A stretch of 64,000 bases of DNA from the NCBI RefSeq assembly GCF_048771995.1, contig NC_133044.1, positions 702,001 through 766,000 on the forward strand. Direction: 5' to 3'. Every line of letters starts with the position of its first letter. The first letter of the stretch is position 1. The position numbers and the translations under genes were made by a program. Shown here piece after piece: positions 14,101-25,100 of the stretch. The notes below the pieces were generated by a model. The model was not told the DNA's origin, made no database searches, and saw nothing but the letters and a program-made list of their open reading frames with translations. Source of the stretch: Taeniopygia guttata (taxonomy: Eukaryota; Chordata; Aves; Passeriformes; Estrildidae).

Positions 14101-15747
14101 GCATTTCCTACTCCTCCTTTCTTACCAGAGCTGTGACTTTCCATCCCTGGGAATTGTTTGATTCCAGAATCTAAGTGATGGTATCCCTTGAAAAGCAACA
14201 AACCCATTGCTCCTGCAGCAGCTACTGGACAGTTTCCTCAGTGGTCCAGGGATGGGTGGTGTTAGAATGGGAGATACAGTTCTGAGCTCCACATCTGCAG
14301 TCAATGCTGCAGTGTTTTCATTTAAAAGCCCCATTGCCAGGACTTACATGGGTTCATGTAATCCTCAGATTTCACTTTAATAACAAAATGCAAGGAAATT
14401 CTTCAGAACTCCTGGAAAAAGAAAAAAAAAAAGAAAAAAAAAGCATGCAGGTATTTAACAGGTCATACATAAGATAGTGGGAATTGAGGCACCACGCAGT
14501 TAAGGCTATTTGAAACAGGAAGCTGACTGCAGAGATGGAACTGGAATCAAGTTACCTGTGTCTTAAATCCAGTTTTCCCACATCTGCTGTGCTGGAAAAG
14601 GAACTGTTAGCTTTGGAGCAGTGAGAGATGGTGTTTGCAAGGCTCGGGTTCAGGATGGGGAGCAAAACAAAACCTCGAGATGTTGAAATTGCAACAAAAC
14701 CTCAATTCTTTAACAAAATGTCATCTCTGTGTGACAAAGTTGCTATGAAGCTGGAAGCCTGTGAAGTGGTGACTGGTGGCTTCATTGTGTTTGGGACAGT
14801 TTCAGAAAGCCATTCTTCATTACTTGCTCAAAGAGCAGTTTTTCCAGTCTTCCTTAAGCCAGGAATCAGTCTGGTCTTCCCAGAAGTGATGAAAATGAGT
14901 AGGTTTAGCTGGAACTCTGCTGACTCTCCCCAGTAAAAGGACTCTGCAGTGCAGCCGCACCAAAGAGCCGCAGGATTGTTCACAGGCCCAGGGAAACACG
15001 GCTACAGATGATGTCACGTGAGCAGCTTCGGAAGAGGAAACCAAGTGTTGATGGATGCAAGTCTTCACGCTCTGGTGACTCACACAAGTGTATCAAGACA
15101 GGCCTGGAAAGCTGAGCTAATTTGTCATTTCCTTCCTCTTCCTCTCCCAGGACAGCGGTTCACAGGGGGCCCCTCTGACCTTTAGCCTCTGAAGGGATGA
15201 GAGACTGCCAGAGGTGAAAGAGCTGACAGAGGTGTGTGTTCAAGAAAAGAAAGCATCAAAGGCTTACATTTATTTGCTTTTCTGGCACTCCTTGTGTTTC
15301 ATGCATTGGCTCTTTCCTAATTAAAGCAGGAGAAACAAAAGAAGTCCGAGGTTTGTCTCCCAGCCTTGGCAGAACTCTTTCATGTTCAGTGCTGCTGTTT
15401 GCAGTGTACACAAGCAGCTCCCACTGATGAGAACACAGCACCCCGATGAGACAGAAATTCCCACCCAGCTCATTTTCTTTCTGTAACACTGACAAATTCG
15501 ACCTGCAGCAGGAAGCCAGGGACTGGTATGATGCAGAGTGGAGGTGCTGCAGGAATCTCCCCTCCAAATCCGGGCTAAACTGTGGATCCCCCTGCAAACC
15601 CTCCCGTGGGGGTTATTGCAGGCTGGAGGAGCCGCTTTGCTCCTCTCTGGCCTCCGGGTCTGCCTTCCTGCAGAACACGGGGAGCCAGGTGAGTGCCAGG
15701 GCTGCCTGCCAGGAGTGAGGAGCCATCGGGATCGGGGCGGGGCACGT
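11101..15747. other. Intergenic, no gene recognised
   Basis: No supported coding exon. The stretch contains an A-rich simple run at about 14,417-14,443 and several short open frames on both strands without family resemblance. Confidence 0.5.
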
Positions 15748-16065
15748 CCCCAGGTGTGCAGAGCCGCGCGTGCCCAGGTGTGCAGAGCCGCGCGTGCCCA
15801 GGTGTGCAGCACTGCGCGTGCCCGGGTATGGAGAACCGCGCGTGCCCAGGTATGGAGAGCCGCGCGTGCCCAGGTGTGCAGAGCCGCGCGTGCCCAGGTG
15901 TGCAGAGCCGCGCGTGCCCAGGTGTGCAGAACAGCGCGTGCCCAGGTGTGCAGCACAGCGCGTGCCCAGGTGTGCAGAACTGTGCGTGCCCAGGTGTGCA
16001 CAGCCGCGCGTGCCCAGGTGTGCAGAGCCGCGCGTGCCCAGGTGTGCAGAGCCGCGCGTGCCCGG
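15748..16065. repeat. 24-bp minisatellite, about 13 copies
   Basis: A tandem array with an exact 24-base period. The unit contains CCCAGGTGTGCAGAGC followed by a CGCGCGTG block. Phase is kept through the whole array and copies differ by a few substitutions (for example CAGGTATGGAG in two neighbours). Because 24 is a multiple of three, the array leaves long frames open on both strands, up to 313 codons on minus and 283 on plus. These are repeat artefacts. CpG content is high. Confidence 0.95.
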
Positions 16066-17554
16066 CAGAGGGCGCCACACAGCCGGCAGGTGCCCGCACG
16101 CGCCCTGGATTTGGGGTTGGTGAAGGAGTTGGGGTTTGGGGAAGGAGTTTGGGTTTTCTCCCCTTCCTGCCCTCCCAGGCCTTTCTCTTCAGGCACGAGG
16201 GTACAGCAACAAGCCAAACCAATTGCAGCTTTCCAGGAGGAGCTGCTCGGGTCATTTGGCACAGTGGAAACTCGTCAGGATGCCCGCAGGATCAGGGCTG
16301 GTACAGGGCTGGTACAGGGATCAGGGCTGGTACGGGGCTGCCACCTCACTCCCCGGCCACTAGGGGATGCTGAGCCTGTCAAGGCATGAGGCCTTCAAAA
16401 TAATGTGGTGCCTCAGTACCTCTGGATTGTGGTACAGAACTAATTAGAGATCTTGTTCTCAAATGTTTCTCCAGAAATACAACAGAATTTTGCTCCTCTT
16501 GCTTTGAGAAGGGATTTAGCTCAGATCACTTTGCTCTGGAAATTGAACATTTAAGAGCATTGGTACTTGGTGTGAAACCACAAGACCAGAGTTTAAAAGA
16601 GCAGAGAAATCAGAGCAGCAGCAGAACTGCATCTTTGCTGAATGAAGGAAAGCCTCTTGGAACAGGCCCTGCAGACTGACCATAAGGAACTGCATTTATA
16701 TTTGACATTTGTTTGGAAAGTGTGATGGGCCTGTGCCAAAGGGACTTTCTGAGCACATCAGGGAGGAAAACCAGATTCTGAGGTTGGCCACAGTTTTTAG
16801 AATCCCTTTCTGTGCCTCATTTATTTACCTCTAAGTGAGGGATTATGTTTTCTGTTCACATCTTTGACTCTTGTCTGTTTAACTTACGAGTTGTTTGGAT
16901 TAGAGAGACTTCTTTAATAAAGGCTTGGATGCTACTGTAGTGCACAAATGAAGATAATTCAAACATTTCCAGGTTCCCATAAATATTCCAAATGTTATTA
17001 TCTTTACATTTCTCCATAAAGGCTACTGAGTTATGTTTTGTTTAAAGTGTGATTTAAGATAATTGGTTAGTCAGAATACTGATTTGTTTCTGGATAATAA
17101 GTAGCTAATAATATCTGCTGCTGAAGCCAAGAACTATTATAGATTCAAGGAAAAAAATAAACTAGAAAAAAAACCCTCAACACCATATTTCTTATTAATT
17201 ACTAGGCGGAAATTATACTAAAAAGAGGAAACCCTTCTCACTACACCACAGTGCGCAGAATGTCTTTCCAGACGATGTCTGAGGATCCCCATTTAGGGGA
17301 GTCTGGGGGCTGCTGCTGGCTTAGTTTCCTTGGGCAAAGAGCTCCATAGGAAAAGTGTTTCCTATTTCAGAAGTTCTCCATCCACACAGATGGACATCTT
17401 GAATTCATTTCTGTTGCAGTCTACTGCCAAAAAAGCTCATGATCTGGCCTGGGTACCATGCTGTGGACAGTAGCAGTTCTGTTTGAATCGAGCCCTCTTG
17501 TGTCTGATCGTGGAGCTGAGCTGCACAGAGCCCATTCCTCACATGGGTGAGGCT
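16066..17554. other. Spacer between two minisatellites
   Basis: No gene recognised. A short GGGCTGGTACAGG-type duplication occurs near 16,290-16,335. The rest is AT-rich unique sequence. Confidence 0.5.
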
Positions 17555-17933
17555 GGGCAGGGTCTGACCCTGCTCTGGGGCTGTGCTGGGCAGTGCCAGG
17601 GCTGTGCTGGGCAGGGTGTGACCCTGCTCTGGGGCTGTGCTGGGCAGGGTCTGACCCCGCTCTGGGGCTGTGCTGGGCAGTGCCAGGGCTGTGCTGGGCA
17701 GGGTCTGACCCTGCTCTGGGGCTGTGCTGGACAGGGTCTGACCCCGCTCTGGGGCTGTGCTGGGCAGGGTCTGACCCTGCTCTGGGGCTGTGCTGGACAG
17801 GGTCTGACCCTGCTCTGGAGCTGTGCTGGACAGGGTCTGACCCCGCTCTGGGGCTGTGCTGGGCAGGGTCTGACCCCGCTCTGGGGCTGTGCTGGGCAGT
17901 GCCAGGGCTGTGCTGGGCACGGTCTGGCCCTGC
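17555..17933. repeat. 33/21-bp minisatellite, 12 copies
   Basis: Nine 33-base units and three 21-base units in the order L S L L S L L L L L L S, then a partial copy. The short unit is the long unit lacking an internal 12 bases. Many long units carry the palindrome CAGGGTCTGACCCTG or a one-base variant. The plus strand is G-rich. Both unit lengths are multiples of three, so long open frames (263 codons on plus, 214 on minus) run through the array. They are not genes. Confidence 0.95.
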
Positions 17934-20900
17934 AGTGTGTGTGTGTAACTGGCCAGGCCTGGGGCTGTGCTGGTGTTCAGGGGTTCCAGCAGCAGCTGCA
18001 ACACTTGTGTTGGCCAAATGCCATCCTGGCAGCTCTTCAACAAACACAAACCTGTGAGCAGGTCAGTCCACTTTCAGCTTCTCTAATGTCTCATGATCCA
18101 GTGGACACAGTCAATAATCCTGGGGATGCCAAAGGGTCTTTGCACCTTCCCCCAGGAGGTAAATGCCCTCCCAGTTGCTGCCTTCCTAGTGCAGTATTGT
18201 CACTGTGCAAGCACTGGGCTTTTCCCAGGCTCCAGAATAACCCCTGGCAGGGAGTTGGGCACCACTGCGTGTGAGTTACACACACACACACGGAGGGAGG
18301 CACTCACCCCTACATCAACCCACAGAGATATACATGTGTGGATCTCAAAGTTCCCTTGCTTTATTGCAAGCCTTTGCTATGAATATGCTTCATTAGAGCC
18401 TGGTCAGTTGTTGCTCAGATTATTGCCATGATGGACTCTGTTTAATTAGATTTTTATTTGTAATGTTGTGCTGGAGTAAAGTCAGGAGGGGATTCTCTAG
18501 GCAGCAGATCAAATTCATCTATGAGAGCACTGAGGTCAGAGAAATGGCAAACTCCAGCCAGATTTAGTGCTGATTTATACAATCACAGAAGCATGCCACC
18601 CCTAGTTCCTGTTTGCTCTGAGAGCATGCCAATTGTAGGTGCTTCACTTGAGTATCAGAACTACCTGAACTTTTAGAATCAGCATGAAGGAAACCACGTG
18701 GCAGGTTCAAACCTCCCTTAGAGGCCAGGTGGCCTTGGGGCAGTGTCACAGACCTGTTGGAAGGCAGGGAGGGGACTTTCTCAGCTGCTCCTTTTCCTTA
18801 CGTGCCAGTGACCTCACACAAACCAGCACAGCTCTCTGGGCAGCAGCAAACACGTATCTCAGTCTTGTGACATGCCGCACTGGGACCAAAGTTCTGCCCA
18901 AACTCTTCTCACTGTTGTTATCTGCAGTGGACCTTGGATTTTTATTTTTTTTTTTTCTCTGATGCAATTAAGATGAAGCAATATTTTAAATCTTTCTTCT
19001 GGACTTGTTCCTTCTGCAGTGACCACAAGGAGCTGGTCATAATTAATACATATCATCAAAAACCCTAATGGCTCCTGGGCAGTTGTCCCAGAAGGTGTGA
19101 ATTTACACTGTTAATAACATACACTGACAGATTTTTCCCCATCTAATTTGTTTAAGTTTTCCATCCTGGCATTTATTCTGGAACAAGTTTTATTACAATT
19201 GCTGTTATATCAGGAAGCAGATTGAGATAGTCTTCCCAAATTACGTGCTTGCCTTTTGAAGCAGGAGAGGAGAGGAGCATCAGTGAAACCTTAGTGGCTT
19301 GGTTAAATCTTCTCCATGAGCTGACCTGGGTTCAACAGGAGGGGCAGTGGTCCTTAGCTGCACAGCTGTAAGATGGAGCTGTGTGTCAGGCACCTGCAGA
19401 GGTGGGCAGAGCTCTCCAATTAAATGGGAGAAGTTCCTCCCCTAAGTGTGCAGGGGGAGTTTGTGTAGGCTGGGAAGTGAACTCAGAGAGGGAGAGGGGA
19501 TTATGATTTCTGCCATGGAACCCCAGTTATTAGAGCCCGTAAATAAATGTTTTTCTCCTTGATGCAACAAAGCTCCCAGCCAGCTGTAATAAAAGTGAGC
19601 ATTCATAAACTTCTAATCTCATGTTAGAAATAAATCATATCTGCCCCAGAACTTCTGTCTGGAATTAGCTTGTTACACAAAGTATAACCTTGCTGATAAC
19701 TAACAGTGTTATCATGACTTATCTGAAGTTTACACTGGCTTTCTAGTACATCAATAATTAGGGCTGTTCTGATCCAACTCATTGCAGTGGGATTTGGGTG
19801 CAGAGCACTATTTATTATTTATAAAACAAGCTTGTCCTTGTGCAGAAGCCAGCATCCCACAGAAACCCTGCTTGCCTTACTCAGGTGGTTCTAATCTGAA
19901 ATAATTACTTGATAAACAGTTTCTGCCTGACACCTCTACCAGATTTCCCATGGGATCTTACATAACCTCTGTCTTTTATGAGACTATTGTAATATAAAAG
20001 TTAAAGGTCATGGGATTCATCCGCCCTATTTCTAAAGTGCTCCAATGGAAGGCCTCATCTAGCACTGAAACAACGAACCCCACACAATACTTAGCAGTGT
20101 TACTCAGTCATGATTCAACTAAAATCCCATATATGAATGCAGAAAACGAACAGTTTTCAGAGCATCCCAGAGAAACGTCCTCATGGCTGAAGCTCCAGTT
20201 TTCTCTTGGACTTTGCTTCTCCCCATCACCGTTTCAGACAGCCACTGCAGGCAGTGCCTCAGGCACAGGCTACTCTGTCCCCTGTCCCTGCATCCTGAGC
20301 CCTCCTTTCCCCTGCCCCTCACCTGAGGACCAGCCTGGATGGCCTCGTTGGGATGCAGCCCTTTTGTAGCTCCTGGTGTTGTCCTTTGCTTGTTCCCTTC
20401 CCCCTGACAGCAGGTACTTAACACCGGCTGGGAGAAGCCCTGTGCCTCGCACTGCTGAAGGGCCCAGCTTTGTGCTGAGATCACAGCTGGGGATGTTGGG
20501 GAGCAGGCCTCACCTTGTGGTGTCCCACCATGGCAGGAAGAGGCTTGTAAACGTGGTACATTATTATAAATAGCCTCCCTAATGAGGAAAGCTTGTGTAC
20601 TTGGTCTAACACTATCATTTGTGTCCTGGGAGAAAGGTTAGAGCAAACAGAGGAACTCCTGCAGGCAGAGCTGGGAGAAGCAGCTTTCAGAAGAGGTGGT
20701 GAAAGGGGAAGCTGGGATGTTGCTTTCTTCCTCCACTTCCATCAATCAGAGCTTCTGGTGAACATAACCTGAGGGAACCCTTTAGTAAGCCTCTCCTTAA
20801 GACCCCACACTGAAGTCCCACTTGCTGACCCAAGGCTGGAACTGTGATGTTGCACAAACAGGCTCATGGCAAGGCCAGCTTTTAGCTCAGCTCATGAAGG

Positions 20901-21059
20901 TGCTTAAATAAGCAGATTTGCAGCTCAACCATGCTTATAACACTGTCATGGCTTCAGAGAGCTCTGTATGCCTCTGTCTGGGAGCACAAACCAGGCCTCA
21001 CCAGCTTAGCCTGAAATGCTGCAGCCAGTGTTGATAAATCAGTCATCAGATGAGATACC
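17934..21059. other. WSB1 3' flank, non-coding
   Basis: No coding exon recognised. A short CA run lies near 18,280. AT-rich sequence at 19,500-19,800 holds three GATA motifs within 31 bases, listed separately. Confidence 0.5.
19694..19724. promoter_or_regulatory. Cluster of three GATA-factor motifs
   Basis: TGATAA at 19,694, TTATCA (its reverse complement) at 19,709 and TTATCT (reverse of AGATAA) at 19,719 lie within 31 bases of an AT-rich block downstream of WSB1. Such spacing is typical of GATA-dependent enhancers, but six-base motifs are common in AT-rich DNA. Confidence 0.3.
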
Positions 21060-22022
21060 AGAAAACTTTTATACAAGTTTTTAATACAAAATTCAACAAA
21101 AATATATATAATCAGGCATTTTATGCAATGCATACATTCTTTATATCTGCAGGTACAGATAAATAACAGAAGGCAAAACCAAGTATTTTGCTTATCTTTG
21201 GCCATTAACCAATAATCACCCCCAAACAGATATTATAGGGTTAAAGGATAATAAACTGAGTCTGCAAATGTCTCTCATTACAGACACAGTATCAGGCAAT
21301 AATACAGTAGTCAGATTTTCAGAAATGTAAGGAAATAGTTCTCTAACACTGCCCAATACTGAAATTTCACCTGGTTTGCTGCTATGGAGCATAAGGCCTT
21401 CAGCTGACTCAGGCATGGTCCTGGGTTACATTAGATACACTGCACCCCTTTTAACCTCCTGCCCTTCCCCACACACTGCCCTCTACAAAGCCACACTGTA
21501 CCTCCTCACAAATAAACTAGCACAAAGTCTGACCTGGGGGAGCTTTCTGCACCCCAACCAATGGACAGAAGGAAGCTCAACTGCTCTGCAAGTCAATAGT
21601 TTTCCTACCTCAGTGTGCCAGAACAGCTGTCCTTCCACTTACAGCTCAGATGCATCATGGCTCTACCAAAGCAATATATACATGAGACACATGAAAAATC
21701 ATACAAGCAATTTTAAAAGGTACACTGATAACATGTAGCAGCTTATGTCTATATATGTACATGTTTTCACAGTTACATTTTAGAAAATTGAGAACACCAG
21801 GAATACTTCTACTGTGTTTTCTATAAATAGTAAAAAAAAAATTACCTGTCAGGCATTTTGATAAAATAGTATTTAGGTTATCACTTTAAATAGCTCTTTA
21901 AAAACCTGCAGAGTTTGAAGCTTAAAGGCTGTACAGTTTGAGGATTCTGTAAAGTGTTTGTAGCCGGTTTCAGCAGCTGGGCCACCTCCCAGTTGTTGGT
22001 TTTGTTTTTCTTCTCAAATAAC
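21060..22022 (-). other. WSB1: Probable WSB1 3' untranslated region
   Basis: AT-rich sequence directly after the WSB1 stop codon, ending near the candidate ATTAAA signal. The end is inferred from that signal only. No transcript evidence is available. Confidence 0.45.
21080..21085 (-). terminator. WSB1: Candidate WSB1 polyadenylation signal (ATTAAA)
   Basis: Read on the minus strand this is ATTAAA, the commonest variant signal, about 940 bases downstream of the WSB1 stop codon. I saw no canonical AATAAA between it and the stop. Cleavage would be expected roughly 15-30 bases further on, near 21,055. Confidence 0.45.
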
Positions 22023-22182
22023 TCAGATCTGGTAACAAAGGAACTCCACCACTTTGCCCGGGATAGGCAAGTTCTTGACTTGGCTGGTGGGCATCACCCT
22101 GCGGATGGCCATGCGACACAGGTGCTGCAGGCTGGACACCTGGCTCGGGGTTGCCCAGAAGTACAGGCTGCCATCCTGGGTC
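22023..22182 (-). CDS. WSB1: WSB1 exon 9 (coding part), SOCS box
   Basis: Residues 369-421 and the TGA at 22,025-22,023. Completes the last propeller strand (GTQDGSLYFW) and encodes the SOCS box: SLQHLCRMAIRRV and LPIPGKVVEFL, ending CYQI. Acceptor GTGCAG. Confidence 0.97.
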
Positions 22183-25100
22183 CTGCACAAAACCACAAAA
22201 CCCTGCAGGTTATTCCACGTGAACCAGCTCAGCCTGCTACCAACTCACACACACATGACTAGGTAGGGGACTTGCTGGTGCTCAGTTCCAGCTGCTCCCG
22301 ACCCTGATTTACTCCAGCTCCTATTTTAAGCTATAGCAGCACAATAAGCAACTTGTCTGTGCAACAGGAGCAGATCTCCCAGCAGCTACCTGCTGTGCCA
22401 CCTAACATACAACAACTGCCCTCGGCTATCTGATGGGCTTCTTTCAACCCTCATGTTTTGGGTCTCTCACATATTTATTTTTAAAGATAAGAAATGAGTT
22501 TATCAGCTGATTGATTTTACTGCTATTCCAGGCATGTTTAAACAAACAGTACCAGTCAGAAGCATCAGGCTGCAAGTCACAACTGAAGATTTTCAGAACC
22601 CTGAGCCACTGTTTTCAATCTCTTATGTTACCATCGTATTTTAGAAAGGAAAAGAAGTCTGTACTTGCCCTGCAGCCAGAACACCGCCATCAGTAGAGAA
22701 AGTACAGCAGAGTCCATTGTTCAGAGGTGCAACTTGTACAGGGTATTCTTCATCAATTCTCCAGAACCTCACCATTCTGAGGGGAAAACACAACATAGGA
22801 AGTTATCAGAGCAGGTTTTTATCTGTGCTTGGTGCTTTCTGTATGCTGCACAAGCAGCTAGTCTGGAGCATAGCTGCCAGCTGAGAGGTCCCTGGCAGGG
22901 CAGGAGGGCAGCAGCAGGAGGGGCAGCAGCCCAGCCCCACACTCACTTGTCGTCGGCCAGGCTGGCCACGTGCAGCCCGTCGTGGCTGAAGCACACGGAG
23001 CGCACCCAGCGGTCGTTGGCGCCGCCCGCGAAGATGGGCGTGGGCGGGGGGAACAGGTGCCTGCGGACAGAGACACAGCCTCAGCCAGGGCAGCAGCTCG
23101 GGCACTCACAAACAAACGGTGTCTGACAGTCCACCGTGCCTTCGGCAGTGGGGACTGAACCACCATCTGCTCCTCAGCGTGTTGAACAACTCAGTACACA
23201 TTAAATACCAGTGCTGTAAATCCGCTCTCGGGCGGAAGAACAACCTCCAGCCTCTGCCACTTCAGGACTTCATCAGCCACTGCTCATTTCCAAGTCCACT
23301 CTGGGAGACAGTTGCCAGACTTGAGTGCTTTACTTACCCGAATTCCCTAAGAATCACTCCGATATGTGGATCCCAGACATAGACTCGAGTATCGTAAGAT
23401 GCAGTAGCCAGTAACGCTCCATCAGGAGAGAACTCACAAGCTACAACATCATTGTGATGGCCTTCAAGTTTCCGTAACATGGAGTATTTATCCATATCCC
23501 AGAGGAAAACCTGGAATTAAATGAGCTGATGTTATAGCTCTGCTCAGAGAGGCAATGAAGCATTTAGTTTGTTTTTAAAGTATATCTAGTCTTATTTAGG
23601 ATTATATTAAAATCAGGTATTATGAATTACTACAATTAAGAAATATGCTCAGTGTCATACTCAGATTAAAATCAAGGTTTTTTAAAAAAATAATTAAAGC
23701 AGACATGCAAGTTCTAACTCAAATTTGTTAAATGTTATTAACAAAATAAGCCAAAATATAAGATAAAGGCAACACAATTTAACCATGTAGGTTACTGAAA
23801 TTCATGTATTACGAAACTATTTTATTAAAATATTCAGAAATAAATAGAGTTAAACTCTACAGTCCCCTCTTTTCAGTAACTACCAAAATTTTAAGAAATA
23901 TACAGACAGAAAATGTAAGGTTAACATATTGTTACTCCAGTGGCATCCCTTTAAGATCACTTGTTTACAATTGCTTGGATCACCAACGTCAGCCTAGGAA
24001 GAGAAACAGATACTGCAAGCAAAAAGAATTTTCACAGCCAAAAGTTATGTCTTTGGCAAAACAACAGGGAAGTCTAACCACATTATTAGAAAGAATTTAG
24101 TCATTTAAAATCAAGTCAACAGTAACAAACAACATTAATATTACAATTTACCCGACTAACTGCACAGTGTATTGTAAGAATTCATGGAATATTACAGTAT
24201 TTTACATGCACTTGTACATTATATATTATCAAATAAGGACTGTGCAGAATTACTTAATAGGATCTATCCATGTACTGCAGCATAGTTTTACAGGAATATA
24301 AGTCTTTAGCAAAAGCTGTTATGTCCCTCAAAGAGCTCACTAGTGACCTTGATTTTTCCCTTGACAGTTTTACTGCACAGGTTAAATTCTGACATCTTGG
24401 ATAAATTTATGTTTGACCAAAACAAACTCAGCCTTAGTGCCTCCCATACCGCCTAACTCTGAACCATTTTACAATCAGTTATAAACACGTTCACTAATTT
24501 TTCCAAGGAAACCCCAACATTCTATAAAACTGGAAACTAAGTTTGAGGAGTCAGTGTGTTTCACTGCTGTGAAAATTATTGGAAAAAAAAAAACAACAAC
24601 AAAAAAAAAGCAAGCAAGCAAGCAGACAGTGGACATGGAGCAGCACCTGCGTACGTACAGGACCCCTTGCAGCCGAGGGCAAGGTTACTTCGTCCTACGG
24701 TACAGACGGTACAGCTCGCTGGGCTGGCGGCCAGAGCTGCCACTCTCTGCCCGCCAACACCACTGTGCTCCTCAGAGTGGTGCCAGCTTAACTCAATCAC
24801 ACCAATATTGCTGCCACCACCTGTGACAGGGAAAGCAAGAAGCTTATGGAAAACACACAGCCTCCAGACAGCAATGTACACATCCCCCTCTGCTCCACTA
24901 CAGAGCCAAACCCCAGAGCTCGGCCGTGCTCACCGTGCTGGACAATGCCTCTGAGCACTACCACAGGAGTGATGGACAGTGCCTGAACTGGGCTTTGGAC
25001 TCCGTTACACTGCCTACAGAGCCCCTGGAACCAGACTGAACTCCCTTTCTGGTTTGCCCTAACTCTTCAGTGCCAGGAGTAGCTTATGGCATACATGCGT

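Noticed and set aside
15748-16065. CRISPR-like array
   Set aside because: Units are contiguous without unique spacers and the DNA is vertebrate; it is a minisatellite.
15321-16389. Open frames of 226-313 codons on both strands
   Set aside because: They run over a 24-base tandem repeat; period divisible by three keeps frames open. Repetitive low-complexity peptides in several frames at once, no splice or family evidence.
17405-18274. Open frames of 154-263 codons on both strands
   Set aside because: Caused by the 33/21-base minisatellite, not by a gene.
1-21000. KSR1, the expected neighbour of WSB1
   Set aside because: I looked for its conserved N-terminal and kinase sequence in the open frames and saw none. 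It may lie further left.
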